DNA of 64,000 nucleotides from Diphasiastrum complanatum (GCA_029204225.1 CM055096.1:32926487-32990486); one strand, 5' to 3'; counted from the first letter of the stretch, positions 33,842 through 45,784 are shown. Notes: generated from the letters alone by a model not told the origin. A program made the numbers and translations.

Positions 33842-34480
33842 TCTTAGGCCGCCCTTGCTTCCATAGGCATTGTTTCTGGTCCTCATCTGGTTCCTTCCCA
33901 CAAATATATGAACGCCGCCAGTAGGCCTTTCGTTGACACTTAGGTCAACCAATACCATACAAACGATGGTTATCTTGTGGAAGCCATTCGTGATCCTACT
34001 ATCCAGGCCATCACCCACCTCTTGAATAATTTTTTGATGGTTGGGAACCTCATAAAAGACAGGATCTCTTTACATATCCTTCATTGTTTGGTAGAGTCTA
34101 ACTATGAGTTAGACAAGGGAACCATCCAACCTTATGATTGGTACAAGACAATCTTTGGAGAACTGAAGAGGGCCATTAAGAGTAACACAAAGAAGTAGTT
34201 TATTGCTAGTTGTCTTCAGTCCTCCTTAGTTGCCTCAGACTTAGAAAATAAGATTCATAGGCTTCGTGATGATTCCGTGTTAGCTATTTATGAGCTAGCA
34301 TTGGCCGAATCATTCCCCCATGCTTCAACTTCCCAGAGTCACGAACGAGTATGCAGCAAGATTGTTTCACCCCACTCGCCTCCCACGTCACGTTGTCGCA
34401 CTCAACTACCATCATTAGCTGTGCAACAGCTCTCCACTACTAGTTGCTCTAATTTGTTGGGTTTATATGAAGCGGAATAA
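33842..34480 (+). pseudogene. Unrecognised ORF family B, copy 2
   Basis: In one frame: GPHLVPSHKYMNAASRPFVD, a stop, then NQYHTNDGYLVEAIRDP, ITHLLNNFLMVGNLIKDRIS and YDWYKTIFGELKRAIKSN. A stop at 34196 is followed, still in frame, by FIASCLQSSLVASDLENKIH and a Ser/Pro-rich tail. It aligns with 10830-11156. Only two stops in about 210 codons, plus retained similarity, point to former coding function. Family unknown; the Asp-Trp and Lys-Ser-Asn blocks are the best conserved. Confidence 0.55.
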
Positions 34481-35406
34481 GTATTGGGAATATTTTATCA
34501 GCTGCGATACCACTCTGGATGAACGCAAAGTCCCATCAAGGGAAAAATGCAACATATGAATTATGACAGGATCTTTACCAACTGTTGATTAAGACTATTA
34601 CTTAGATCAACCAGAGGAATATCTTAGTAGGTGTCAATGAAAACCATGAAGGGAGTGAAGCAGTTAGGTGTCTATGATAGCCATGCTTCCTTTGATAGAG
34701 ATATTATAAACGAGTCATGGAATGAGTATCAATAAAAGAGAAAGGAATTATCAGAAAGCAGTCGTTAGTGTAAGAGACACATAAAGAAAATAGAGAATCT
34801 GTGTTAAGCTGTTGAATAATGATCGAATCATGATCATGTGCCTATGAATGGTTCACAATAGTAGCACAATATGTGTTATGATCTTACGATGCTAGTTACA
34901 GATTGAATACTATCTCTACTTCTTGAATTATTTTCACTCTCTCTAGAATCTTTGATTTTGTGGAATCAAATAGTCTGATACAAACGAGTTCACAAAGGAA
35001 CTCTGATTCACACTACCACTGATCGACTCTGATGTATTTCCATACACACCTTATTTGTGTATTACGGTTATGTATATACATGTATCAGTTATAACAACTG
35101 TATGAGTGACGGTCGTGAAGTAGTACAGTTACTGCAAGTACTAAATTGAATTGTGACATGGTCTATGTCAGACAGGGCAGAGATAGAGCTCCATTTTGAG
35201 TGATAGTTGACAATCATCGAAGGTGTTGAACAAGTCGAGTCGATTGGTTCGCCCTAGAGAAGATGTCGATGGAGTTGAAGTCGGATTGTCGATGGACTTA
35301 AGTCGAGTCGGTGAAGTTGACGTTGATGAAGTCGATCCTGATTTTGCTTCAATGTCAATATATTGCACAAACTGTTCAACTTTTTGTGAGTAAGACTGCA
35401 TGCTAT
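34455..35406 (-). mobile_element. Inverted copy of the L950 copia LTR, probably solo
   Basis: The reverse complement follows 28052-29008 from GCATGCAGTCTTA to ACCCAACA. No primer site follows its 3' end (34425-34454), and no RNase H precedes its 5' end. It is therefore more likely a solo LTR than part of a minus-strand element. Its 5' edge touches the start of the next plus-strand LTR. Confidence 0.75.
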
Positions 35407-36108
35407 TGTATGTTAAATTTCACACATGTGGGAATGCCACAAAGTGTGATTTTGATCTCCTAAGATGTGGTGATTGCACATAGATCACACATAGATGACA
35501 AACATTTATTGTAATTAGATACAAGTATGCGGCGTATAAATACATCTTCCTCACACATTCTCCATGATGCTCCGCCAACAGAGCAAATGATATCGAGCAT
35601 CCAAGTTACGCCTCCATTCTGGCTATAACCCATTCATTGTAATATAGAAGCAACACTTTCTATCATCTGTGTTTAACGTAGATGTATGATATTGTGATTT
35701 GATTATACTCTTACTGCTTGTTCATGCTAGTTCACTCACTCTGTTCAAATCACGGATGTCGACGATTCCTTAGTATTTGATCAGACGATGACTATCTTTG
35801 ACGCCCGAGGAACTTGTCTTATCATGCCACACTATGACTATATTATGAACTGAATTTCTCAGTCAAATTTATTTGCAATAATACCACACACCATATCTAA
35901 TCTCTTCGGTGGACTATACTCATTCATCCGTTTTGAGTATGAATTAAATTTTTAAGATCCTGTAAATGAGAACGCTTGAGTTGTGAGTCTATTTTTGCAA
36001 CTACAATTATTTTATATTGTTGTTTGCTACTAGCAGCCCATAAGAAAGGGAGAGTTGTCTACAACTATTTCCTTCTCGCTTCCTCCATTCGCATTACCCA
36101 TTCCTACA
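35407..36108 (+). mobile_element. 5' LTR of a copia element
   Basis: Starts TGTATG and ends CCTACA, with short inverted ends (TGTA/TACA), 702 bp, followed by a primer site. It begins exactly where the inverted L950 LTR stops. Confidence 0.65.
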
Positions 36109-36110
36109 GA

Positions 36111-36123
36111 TTGGTATCAGAGC
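36111..36123 (+). promoter_or_regulatory. Primer-binding site (initiator Met-tRNA type)
   Basis: TTGGTATCAGAGC, two bases after the LTR end. Confidence 0.85.
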
Positions 36124-36169
36124 ATAGCTCAATAAACCGGGAGATTATTCTTTTTGTATTATTGTCAAT

Positions 36170-37405
36170 ATGTCTCTTATAGATAACTCATCATCTTCTT
36201 CATCCAACGAAGCTAGGATCATTGACAGGCTCAATGGTTCTAACATCTACATCTGGAAGTTAAGACTCTGGATGATGTTGATAGATAGAGATCTTTGGGA
36301 TATTGTAGAAGGTTCTGACCTAAAACTAGAAGACGGTGATCATCAATCAACGAAGACATAGAAGATCAAAGATCAGAAGGCCTTAGCATCGATCACGCTG
36401 AATCTAGCCGACTCCCAAATATCCCACGTTATCACATGCAAATCTTCTAAGGAAGCACTTGATTTATTATCGACCTAGCCGAAGCAATTAACTCCAAGGA
36501 TGCTGTGACGTGGCAAGAAGCTATGGAAAGTGAATACAACTCACTTTTGATGAACCGGACCTGGACACTGGTCGACTTCCTTACTCACAAGAGTGTAATT
36601 GACAACAAGTGAATCTTCAAGAAGAAGATCAACTTTGATGCTTCCATTGCAAAATGGAAAGCATGACTAGTGGTTAAAAGGATTCATTCAAGTCCAAGGA
36701 GTGGATTATCAAGCGATTTTCAGTCATGTTGTCAAGATGTAGTCAATCAGGACTTTGATTGCATTATAAGTTGCGGAAGACCTCAAAATGCATTAAATGG
36801 ATGTCAAGATAGCATTTCTCAATGGCTACATCGAAGAAGAGCTGTATGCCTTCCAACCGGAGGGATTCAAAGTCAAAGGTCTAGAACACAAAGTGTGCAA
36901 GTTGCACAAAGCAATCTATGGTCTGAAATAGGCCGCAAGGGCATGGTCCAAAATAATCAACTCTTATCTCATTCAATTGGGTTTTGCAAACAATTCAGCT
37001 GACTGTAATGTTTATTCCAAGTATATAGGTGTCATTCACATAGCTCTTTATGTAGATGATGCATTTATTTTGTCCAATGACACTTTCCTACTACACACTA
37101 GTAAGAGTGATCTGTCAAAGGAATTTGACATGTTTGATCTAGGCGTTGCTCATTCTTTATTAGAAATTCAAATTGCTAGAAATAGATCGGAAAAGAAGAT
37201 CCGTATTAGTAGGAATTCACATTACTAGGAATAGATCATAAAAGAATCTAAAAGGCATTTTAGAAAAATTTCATATCTATGATTGCAAACCAATTGATAC
37301 ACCAATGGATCCAAGCATAGTATTGACTAAACCTTCTTGTGTTGAGACCGAAAGTGAGATACTCGACTTAGCGAAGTAACCTTTTCATTCACTTCTCGCA
37401 ATATA
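36170..37405 (+). pseudogene. Internally deleted copia element: gag joined to reverse transcriptase
   Basis: Starts at ATG (MSLIDNSSSSSSNEARIIDR), with gag motifs YIWKLRLWMMLID, LWDIVEGSDLK and, after a stop, QISHVITCKSSKEALDLL. At about 36470 it jumps into reverse transcriptase: WQEAMESEYNSLLMNRTW, IFKKKINFDASIAKWKA, VQGVDYQAIFSHVVKM, MDVKIAFLNGYIEEELYAFQ, VCKLHKAIYGLK and IALYVDDAFILSND. The YVDD active site is intact, followed by FDMFDLGVAHSLLEIQIAR and YDCKPIDTPMDPS. Knuckle, protease and integrase are missing. The copy carries stops and frameshifts and is cut near 37405 at PFHSLLA by unrelated LTR sequence. Confidence 0.87.
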
Positions 37406-39689
37406 CCAACACAAAATTGATATATTTATGTAATATTTAGATCGTTTCCCAAGGAGATACCACTTAAAAGCTATTTAATTGACACAGACTTGACTTATTC
37501 CGAATGAAATGGAGTTGAATGAAAATTTGGTTATTAACAGACATTTTATAAGTAACCAGTATTACTTCTAATAAGGGTGTGTAAAGGTAATGAATTCAAA
37601 ACAACAGACTTCTTCTATCAAACCGAAGGAAAAGCATTCTATATGTAAAATGATATCAAAGTAACTCAAATGAATTACACTCTGGTTGATTAAGTTGTCA
37701 GTAGGAATTTGTGTTATGTTCGATGCAGACGTGTACGTACAGACAAAAGGTTAATCTTATTCTTGAACTAATGTGTTCTAGATAGAAGTTCTCAACAACT
37801 AAAGTCCAGTCATGTTAGCCGATATTTTTGCACAGAAAATCGGGCTAATATTGAAGTTTAAGTTCGCAATAATTAAAAAAAACGGCATGTAAAACCCGGT
37901 TATCAGAGAAAAATCGGCACAAATTTGTCTTAGAGTTGGGTCCCAGCCCAGCCCTAAAGTGGCTAGACACAGTTTAAAAGTAATAAACTGACTTTCAAAA
38001 AAATCGTCAAAAATATTTTGCTATCAATTTTTGTAAAGACCGAGCAAAAGTGTCGGTCCACCTAGAATTGGGTCCCAACCCGCCCTAAATGAGGCTAGAG
38101 CAAATTTTGCGGCCTTAGAAATGGCCCATAAATATTTTACGGCTTTTTAAAAAAATGGTCAATTGTAAGAAAATAGCCGGTATGACCGTGCTAAAATCCC
38201 ACCATGTACTGAGTCCATTTTTACTAATATATGATCACTCAGTGTATTTTTCAAGGAAACCGTGTTGTCGTGGGAGCCCTAGTCATGAATGCCGAAAAAG
38301 TCAACCACAGAAGAAAAAATCGAGAAAGAAAAGTTTCGGGTAAAAATGGGACCGAGAAATATGGATTCAGTGTCAAGGAGTCACAGAAACCCTAACGGCA
38401 AAGTTTGGGCAATTTACGGACAATTAACGAAATGTGTGGGCCAAGTGGTTACCCACCAGGCCAAAACCCAAACAAATGAGCAGTAGGCACACGACCCTTG
38501 AAAAATCGAAGGAAGGCCGAAAACACAGGTACCCAAAGAAAAACGAAGGTTGCCTACTAAAAATAGGGGTTGAAAAAGGGCCTCACCCAAAATTTGGATA
38601 ATAAATGCCAAAACACCTTAGAGGCTATAAAAATTGGGAGGTACACCCACTAGCCATTGACATTTTGGGCTTCTATGGTGTACAAAAGGGGAAACTTGAA
38701 TGGCCTCCCTAGCCTTTGACAAAAATGGCATCTTGGCTAGTTTTGGAAGAGAGCCTTGAATGCACCACTCCCCCCCTCTCTTATGGAGGCCACTACGTGT
38801 ACTATCAAATGGGTTGAGGACAAATGGCAAAGAGGGCTTGAAGGGCATGAAAATTGGCAAAGCCTCATTTTGAAGGGGGACACTTGGGATCTCCTATAAA
38901 AAGGAGCCAACTCTTTGTATTTGATGTTAGAGTATTTGGATGTTAGAGCTTTTGGAAGTTAGTACTTTTGTGAGTTAGTATTTTTGGATCCTTGTTGTCT
39001 TGCCTCATATGAGTGGAGAGCTTTGTGAGAATGTTTGTCTTGTAGTGTTCCCATGCTAGTTTGCTTCAAAGATGGAATGCTTGATTGAGATTGGTTGTGG
39101 GATGTTGGGAGGCTTGCCCTCTTGATTGATTGGTTGGTTATGCTAGGGTTTTGCAAATGATTGAGTGAGTGAGTGGGTTTCAGTGGTTGTATTCAAGAGT
39201 TGGTTGAATGACTGGCTGGAAGTAGTTGTTTGAAAGTTGATTGTTAGATGTTTTGTTCTTGAGCTACTTTGTGAGGTGATGGCATTACTACCTTGTCGGA
39301 TGATAGGATGTGTTGAGAGTTGGAGGTTTGCAACGTAGAGAAGGTTTAGTACTCGCCTTTGTGGTTGAAGCTCATTCGTTAAAGGTTGATTGATCTAAGT
39401 GAGAGGTGATTGGCTTTGCTTGGTTGAATGCTAGTAGGAGAGTTTCAGATCGCAATTACTTGTTTGTGAGGTGATATTTGAGAGTTAATTTTCATTCCAA
39501 TTGGTTGGGAGTAATTGCATGATTGGTTAATTGCAAGTACAGTTGATGTTGTTTAGAATTTCGTTTAGTAGTGATCAACTGAGCAAATAGTCCGAGTCTC
39601 TTTGCTGCAACAACCATGCTCTCACAAGAAGGTTGATCTTACGACAAATATGATTCCTACACTGCATTCCTAAGAGGATTTGGAGCGCA
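37406..39689 (+). mobile_element. 5' LTR region of a plus-strand Ty3 element
   Basis: Non-coding, ending GAGCGCA before a primer-site-like TTGGTGCTGTC. A strong TATA box (CCTATAAAAAGG, about 38893-38904) fits an LTR promoter. Two imperfect copies of a GTTGGGTCCCA-CCC-CCCTAAA-GGCTAG motif lie at about 37936 and 38076. The left edge is taken as the break in the copia element; the LTR itself may be shorter. Confidence 0.5.
38893..38904 (+). promoter_or_regulatory. LTR TATA box
   Basis: CCTATAAAAAGG, the clearest TATA element in the window, about 790 bases before the LTR end. Confidence 0.55.
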
Positions 39690-39708
39690 TTGGTGCTGTC
39701 TACAACTC
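39690..39708 (+). promoter_or_regulatory. Primer-binding site, Ty3 type
   Basis: TTGGTGCTGTCTACAACTC resembles the TTGGCGCCGTCTGTGGG primer site of plant Ty3 elements with several changes. Confidence 0.45.
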
Positions 39709-40109
39709 GATGGACCTGGTGCTCCATCGTTGGCCTTGCAATTGCATCCTCTGTGATCCATAACAATTGATTGCAACTCTAGTTCACTGCCCACAGCCTG
39801 GTAAATGCCCGTGTGTTTGCCTGTAGTCTGCCTACCTCCCTTTGTGGCCCTCGCTGCTTGTTCTGATCTTGAATGCAAATTAGTCTACTATAATTCGTGT
39901 GTCTGATTCACCTGTTCATTTAATTTCACACTTTGGTTTGGTCTTGTTGAATGTTGCATTAATCTGTTAACGTAGTACAATAGTGCATGTCTACTATGGA
40001 GGACTGTAGGAATGATACAGCTGGCAGTGGCCAACAATCATATCTGAAATCCATTCGAATTCTTTTGTTTTGTATTACTATATTGAACAGGTCAAACATC
40101 TACGATCCA

Positions 40110-40460
40110 ATGCAATGCAGCCCTAACTCCCGATCATGCGGTGATCATATGGTTCCTAGCAGGACTACCACGTAGCATCAGGAGAGAACTGAAACAATGG
40201 GAGCAGTTTGCTACTCTGCAAGAAGCTATGGAGGATGCCATCAAGGAAGAGGATGAGGGATCAGATGATGAATATCCATCCACCTATACTCCTACTCCCT
40301 CAATAGCATCATCATCATCAACTGCTTCCACTCTATCAATAGAACTGCTGCTGGAATAGATGACAAAATTACACAAACAACAGTAGGAGTAGCTTACGGT
40401 GTAATTTGATCAGAAACTGAAAGCCTTACAAGGACTTGTTAGTAGTGATAGTTAAAGTGT
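40110..40460 (+). pseudogene. Ty3/gypsy gag fragment
   Basis: IIWFLAGLPRSIRRELKQWE, FATLQEAMEDAIKEEDEGSD and later, after a stop, a LHKQQ and KLKALQGLVSS region. This parallels the minus-strand gag at 23848-24955 (FLVGLPRWIR, AIKEEDEGSD, LFNKQHQLQMEKL). The gag core upstream is missing between the primer site and this piece, and no knuckles follow. Confidence 0.7.
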
Positions 40461-41585
40461 GAAAAAGTAAAAAAAATGGTGAAAAAGATAAAAAGTGATG
40501 GAAACAAAAAAAAAATAGTGGATAACAAGAGTTGGGTGATAGTAACAGCAGTTCAAAGCACAGATATGGATTCAGAGTATGCAGATGATGGCTTGTATGA
40601 AGTTTGGTTACATTCAGAGAACTTGGAAAAATTGGTCAAAGTTTGAGCAGAGCTTCGCTAGGAAAGGTGACAAATGACTCGAATTCAGCCCTTATATAGT
40701 GGAATTTAGAGGCGTACTAGGTGAAATCCAAGTTCCTTGTTTAGTTCCACCCAGATTTTGGCAAGAACCTTCTTCACAAAATTCTAAGTCCTCAAAGAAG
40801 TCTACGAGAGTTCAAAAGGTGATTTGACTGCCCTACAAAGGTTCTGAGAGGGTTCAAGCAGTCTGCGAGGGTTCAATCCTTGCAGAAAGTGAATGCTCAC
40901 ACAACTTGCTCCCGTGGTAGGATTTTCAAGATCAGACCATGTAGACAGGCTAATTTCACTTCTCTAATTCCATTTATGCCCCTTGCAAAGGTTGGTTTGA
41001 TGATCTTGATGCTCTACAAAGGTTCTAATATTCTACTTCTTGGAACCCTCACATACATTAAAAATGATGTTTTTTCCATCAGTAACTCTCAAAGAGATTT
41101 TCATAGATGCATCTAGGTCAAATCTAGCGACTGTCCAAGTGTCAAGAGCTATTTCCCAAGGGATCTCCGAAAATCATTTAAAAAAGTGCTCTTTTAGAGT
41201 GTTTTTTGATGAGATTTTGAGATTATATGCTTTTTAACTTTTGCAAATTGGTAATCTGCTACATCCATAGTAGATCTAATTGTTAGTAACTCTCTAGAAG
41301 TTTTGATAGATATTTGGTAGCAGATCCATCACTTTTGGTGAATTTTGCCCTTATTTTTGCCATGATTATTGAGATCGAAGTCTCTAATATGCAAATGGGG
41401 GCCTTATTGGTGTAATCTGATGATCTGCTTTCCTCTTGATCCTATCTGGATCTGGATCTCTCTTGGATCTTCTCTGATCTCGCTAGATTTGGCTGAATCT
41501 TGATGGATCTAGCTTGATCTAGCTTGATCTTCCTAGATCTAGCTGTGATGGTTGAACAGATAAACTTTTCATAACATGCCACCGC
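40461..41585. other. Non-coding; CGAGAGTTC motifs and a GATCT-rich tract
   Basis: Three TCTRCGAGRGTTC-type words lie at about 40800-40875. A stretch of repeated GGATCT/TAGCTTGATCT words lies at about 41435-41545. No coding frame is supported. It probably represents LTR or untranslated retroelement sequence. Confidence 0.4.
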
Positions 41586-41589
41586 CAAC

Positions 41590-43145
41590 CTGGATCTGTC
41601 TCACTGCGGTGGCCAGTACTTGTGCAACTGGCTACTGTTGATGGGTGTGTCGCAAGGTGTCCCATCTAGCTTATCCAGATTCGCGGCTTTATAATTAAAA
41701 AAAATTTTGATCCGATAAGGACCTTCGTCTGTGAATTTTAACTCCCCCTTGATCGCCTTGGTTTGATACATCAGGACTAGATCTTTGGATCGAAGATCTT
41801 TCTTTTGTATCTAGCGATCGTGCCATGCTTTGCATCTTTTCTTTTTAGCTGCCAATGCATGTACAACTAGTAAGCGTGTTTTACAGAGTTATGCAGAGCT
41901 TCGTGGTGTAATTGTAGAGATCTGGATTCATCAAGACGTTGCATTGTGGCAATCCTTAATGAAGGGATTAAAAACTCTACTGGCATTACAACATCCTGAC
42001 CATATACCAATTAGAATGATGTCAGTGCTTCCCTTATATGCTATCCTAAATGCCCACAGAGTAGCATGAAACTTGTGTTTCAAATCCAATCTACTAGCTT
42101 CAACTGTTTTCGTGAGTACGCTACATAGGATCTTATTGGATGATTCTGCTTGCCCATTACCATGAGGATAATAAGTCATACTGGTTCTATGGATCACGAA
42201 GAATTCCTCCAACAGAACCTTGATGGTCTCATTAATAAAATGACTCTCGCGATCGTTGACTATCTCCACCGGGCACCCAAAGTGCACAATGATATTTTCA
42301 TAGAGAAACTTGGCAGTGGTCCTAGCATCAGCTACTCTTACTGCCCTGGCTTCAACCCACTTGGGCTAAGACCGGGTGTAGAAGGTCATAACTCAATCTT
42401 GTCGGTCTCCTTTCCCTTTGGCACACATCGCATTTTCTCAGGTATTCCTCCGTATCCTTATCAATCGTTGGCCACCAGCAACCTGATTGCAGGATCTTGT
42501 GCACTATAATGTTGGATGCAAAATGGCCTCCACCCATGCCTTTATGTGAAAGCGAAATGATCTGGGTGGCCTCATGAGGAAGAGTACACTACCGAAGAAT
42601 CCCATCTGGTCCTCTTCGGCACAATTGGCCAGCAATCAACTAATAAGGTCTAGCTTTCAAGATCAATTTTCGTTGATCTGCGTTTGGTAGTGATTTGTCT
42701 GGTTGGCCCTCTTTAGATATTCAACTATGTCGACAGCCCACTCCGGTACTGTGTCAATGTAAAATAACACAGCATCAAGCAGCTCGTCGTCGGGTTGGGT
42801 TGCAACCTCCTTTCCCTTGATCCGTAGAGATCTGGATTCATCAAGATGTTGCATTGTGGCAATCCTTAATGAAGGGACTAACTCTACTGGCATTACAGCA
42901 TCTTGACCATATACCAATTGGAATGGTGTCTGATCAGTGCTTCCCTTATATGCTGTCCTGAATGCCCACAGAGCAGCATGTAACTTGTGTTTCCAATCCG
43001 ATCTTCCAGCTTCAACTATTTTCGTGAGTACGCTACACAGGATCTTATTAGATGATTCTGCTTGCCTATTACCGTGAGGATAATAAGGCATACTGGTTCT
43101 ATGGATCATAGAGAATTCCTCCAACAGAACCTTGATGGTCTCATT
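41590..43145 (-). pseudogene. Ty3/gypsy integrase remnant with partial direct duplication
   Basis: On the minus strand, from high to low coordinate: an integrase core end (KVLLEEFSMIHRTSMPYYPH, GNRQAESSNKILCSVLTK, WAFRTAYKGSTDQTPFQLVY), then the RNase H-integrase linker (VATQPDDELLDAVLFYIDT, WAVDIVEYLKRANQ). Next comes the zinc-binding domain (GGHFASNIIVHKILQ, CDVCQ) and the core again (FGCPVEIVNDRESHF, TYYPHGNGQAESSNKILC). The C-terminal part LRIATMQRLDESRSLQLHHE and an AWHDR, DLVLMY region follow. The core end thus occurs twice, about 910 bp apart, upstream and downstream of the zinc-binding domain. Stops and shifts abound. Confidence 0.85.
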
Positions 43146-44362
43146 TGTGGAAAATGCAAAAATAAACTTGGTAGAGGCTAAAAATCTCGTACATAGATAA
43201 ATACATGTGTGGAGCCTGTTCCCACATGTGAAACTAGTGTACTTGTCATGTACCATAATCATATATGTTGTACATATATGATTTAATTCAAGTTCTAGTG
43301 GCTAAAATGGCCAAAAACTAGTTCGGATCTTGCAAAAAAAAAACCTGATATCTCTCAGATCTTTGGGAAGTAACTCTCGCAAGGCTCACAGTAGCTGGAT
43401 TTGGATCAGATCTCACTATAGAATTTTCTACAAGAGTTAGCTCTCACAAGAAGTGAAAATTTTACTGTTTGCAAGGGTTCAAAACCACTTTTTTGACTTG
43501 ATCTTCACCAAATCTCTGTACTAACTCTCGCAGGCTTCATCACTGATGGAAATTAATATTCTGAATCGATTGAGGGAGTCTACGTGAGTTCTTATAGCTG
43601 GATCTTCCTTTTTTAGTGATTTTTTTAACACTTAAACCCAATTTTTTGATCACTGGAATCAAACTAACTCTCGCAAGCTCTTCTGTGCCCTGGTCTCACT
43701 GAGATGGAACTTCAAAATCCTCTACGAGAGTTCTTGCTCACTGAAATTGAAAATTTTGCTGTCTGCGAGTGTTCACTGGTACTTTCCCGTCTTTTTTTCA
43801 CTGGAAACTCTCGCATAGGCAATTAGACATCAAACTAACTCTTGCAAGCTTTTTTGTATCCTGGTCTCACTGAGATAGAATTTCAGAGGGCTCTGCGAGA
43901 GTTCTTATGAACATTTGAATTTTTTTGGATTTTTTCAAGCGTTTTGTGAATTTTTATGATTTTTCTCTGATTTTTACAATCTGCTTGGAACTAACTCTCA
44001 CAGGCTTCTATGTAGGTCTGGGACCGTACCTTGGAGCTGCTGCCAGTCATGCAACGGTTAATTCACACAAGTTCTGGAGATATAAAAATCTGATGAGATT
44101 TTAGACTCTTTTTCCTTCCAAAAATGCAGATTGGTGTGTGTTTTTGGATTTTTTTGGCTGATTGGTTTGGATTTCAAGCCCTTAGAGGCTGTTCAGGGCC
44201 TCCTCTACCCTCTCACACCTCCTCCGCTAGCTGTGAACAATCCAAACACAAAAAAATAGAAAACTAACTCTAAACTCCTGAAAATCTACCTAAAACTACT
44301 CTAAAAAACAAGAAAATAGCTAAAATGCAGCTAAACTAGTTAGTGGAAACCTATCCCCAACA
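43146..44362 (+). mobile_element. Putative Ty3 LTR with alternating CTCTCGCA motifs
   Basis: Begins TGTGGAAAATGC at the break in the integrase remnant and ends CCCCAACA. A TCGGCACCACTGTAGGG sequence follows that resembles a Ty3 primer site. About a dozen copies of AACTCTCGCA or its inverse TGCGAGAGTT are spread through it. Orientation is inferred from the end and primer-like sequence. Confidence 0.5.
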
Positions 44363-45681
44363 TCGGCACCACTGTAGGGTCGAAGATCTTGCGTAGTATA
44401 GCCCTCCCGCCTATCAACAAGGGTTAGATCACTGGATAGGTACCTAACTATGTATAGATGTTATTTTTAGCTAGTTTCCTACTTTCTCCCTTAACTCTAT
44501 TCACCACTAACACTCCTTTGACTCTACTCCTCTACACTAACATTCATCATGATTTTGGGTGAAGGGAAAGGATAGAAAAGAAGAGGAAGAGAGAAGAGAA
44601 GAGAGAAAGAGTGAAAGATGAGATGGAGGTTAGCTCAAATGCTTAATGTCATTGCTTATGGAGAAACCTTAACTAACCACAAACAAAAAATTAAGCATCC
44701 AAATAGTGTACAAATGGTATCTTTTTATAAAATGGGGAAGGCCCTTGCCCCTCAATCCTATTGGCTAATATTCACATTGATCCTATCCATTCATCTTCGA
44801 CCCAACTTGATCCAAGGGTCCACAAAAAGTACATTGGAAATCACAAGATTCATGTGAGTCCAAAATTGGACCCAACTCTAAAAAGTAAACTTTAAGTTTA
44901 AAATTGACTTTGGGCCTCGAGTTTTATTTTAATTACAAAGGGCCCAAGTCTATTATTTTATTTACAAATTAACTTACGTGCTCATTGGGCCATGGGCTTA
45001 TACGCGTAGGATGCCATGCCCTCGCAACACAATTTATTGGATGATTTTATTTATTTACACTTTATTGGGAATACCCCCAACAAAAATACATCAATGCAAT
45101 TAATGACTCTATTGATGAGGCTTGGCTTGAACGAGACTTATAAACATGAATTAGAATATGGCAATTGAAGGTTTGAAAGGGAGATTTTATGAAAGCCAAT
45201 TCTAAAATGCTATATTGAGAAGTGCTAGTGCAAAGCTTGGAGTATACATTTGAAATTAGAAAAGTTTGGTAAGTGCTTAAAAAATGCAACTTGGCAACAT
45301 AAAAGTACAAAAAAATACTTTACTGCATCAAGAGTACAAAACCATTTTACTAATTTAGTGTAACTATTCTATCACAAATCAATCACAAAGAAGAGCAACT
45401 AGTATATATTTAAAAAATGAATTTGAATCAAAAGCAACCATAGCACTTTTTCAGATCAAATAGGAGGAGATTCTATCCTCAGCTCAAATGGAAACACTTG
45501 CACACAATTTGGACTTAACTGAAATTATAATAGAATGCAAATTAACAAATAAGAGACCATGCAAATTGAAAGGATCAACAACTTAAAATACAAGGCCAAC
45601 ATGTCCACATATAGATTGTAGAGAATCAAGATGCATATATCAACATGTCTCTTCTTGTGGTTCTATTTGAATCACTGACTC
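44363..45681. other. No gene recognised
   Basis: A GA-rich run near 44565-44620, a TTTTTATAAAA TATA-like word near 44720 and a CCCCCAACA word ending at 45082 suggest another decayed LTR, but no start or partner is identifiable. Confidence 0.35.
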
Positions 45682-45784
45682 TTTCATTTGTACGAGCTTA
45701 ATTTTCACACCTAAATATTAGGATAGAGTAATATTTAGGTGTGAAAATTGAGCTCCATAAAGAATTGAGCTCGTACAAATGAAA
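45682..45784. repeat. Foldback element of about 100 bp
   Basis: The left arm (TTTCATTTGTACGAGCT, then AATTTTCACACCTAAATATTA) pairs perfectly with the right arm. The right arm contains an extra 17-base segment formed by a duplicated TTGAGCTC word. The loop is about 8 bases. It could be a MITE remnant or a small-RNA hairpin; it lies about 1.4 kb beyond the end of the TPR gene. Confidence 0.8.

Noticed and set aside
44363-45082. Another solo LTR ending CCCCCAACA
   Set aside because: No matching start, partner or target duplication could be found, so only a note was kept.
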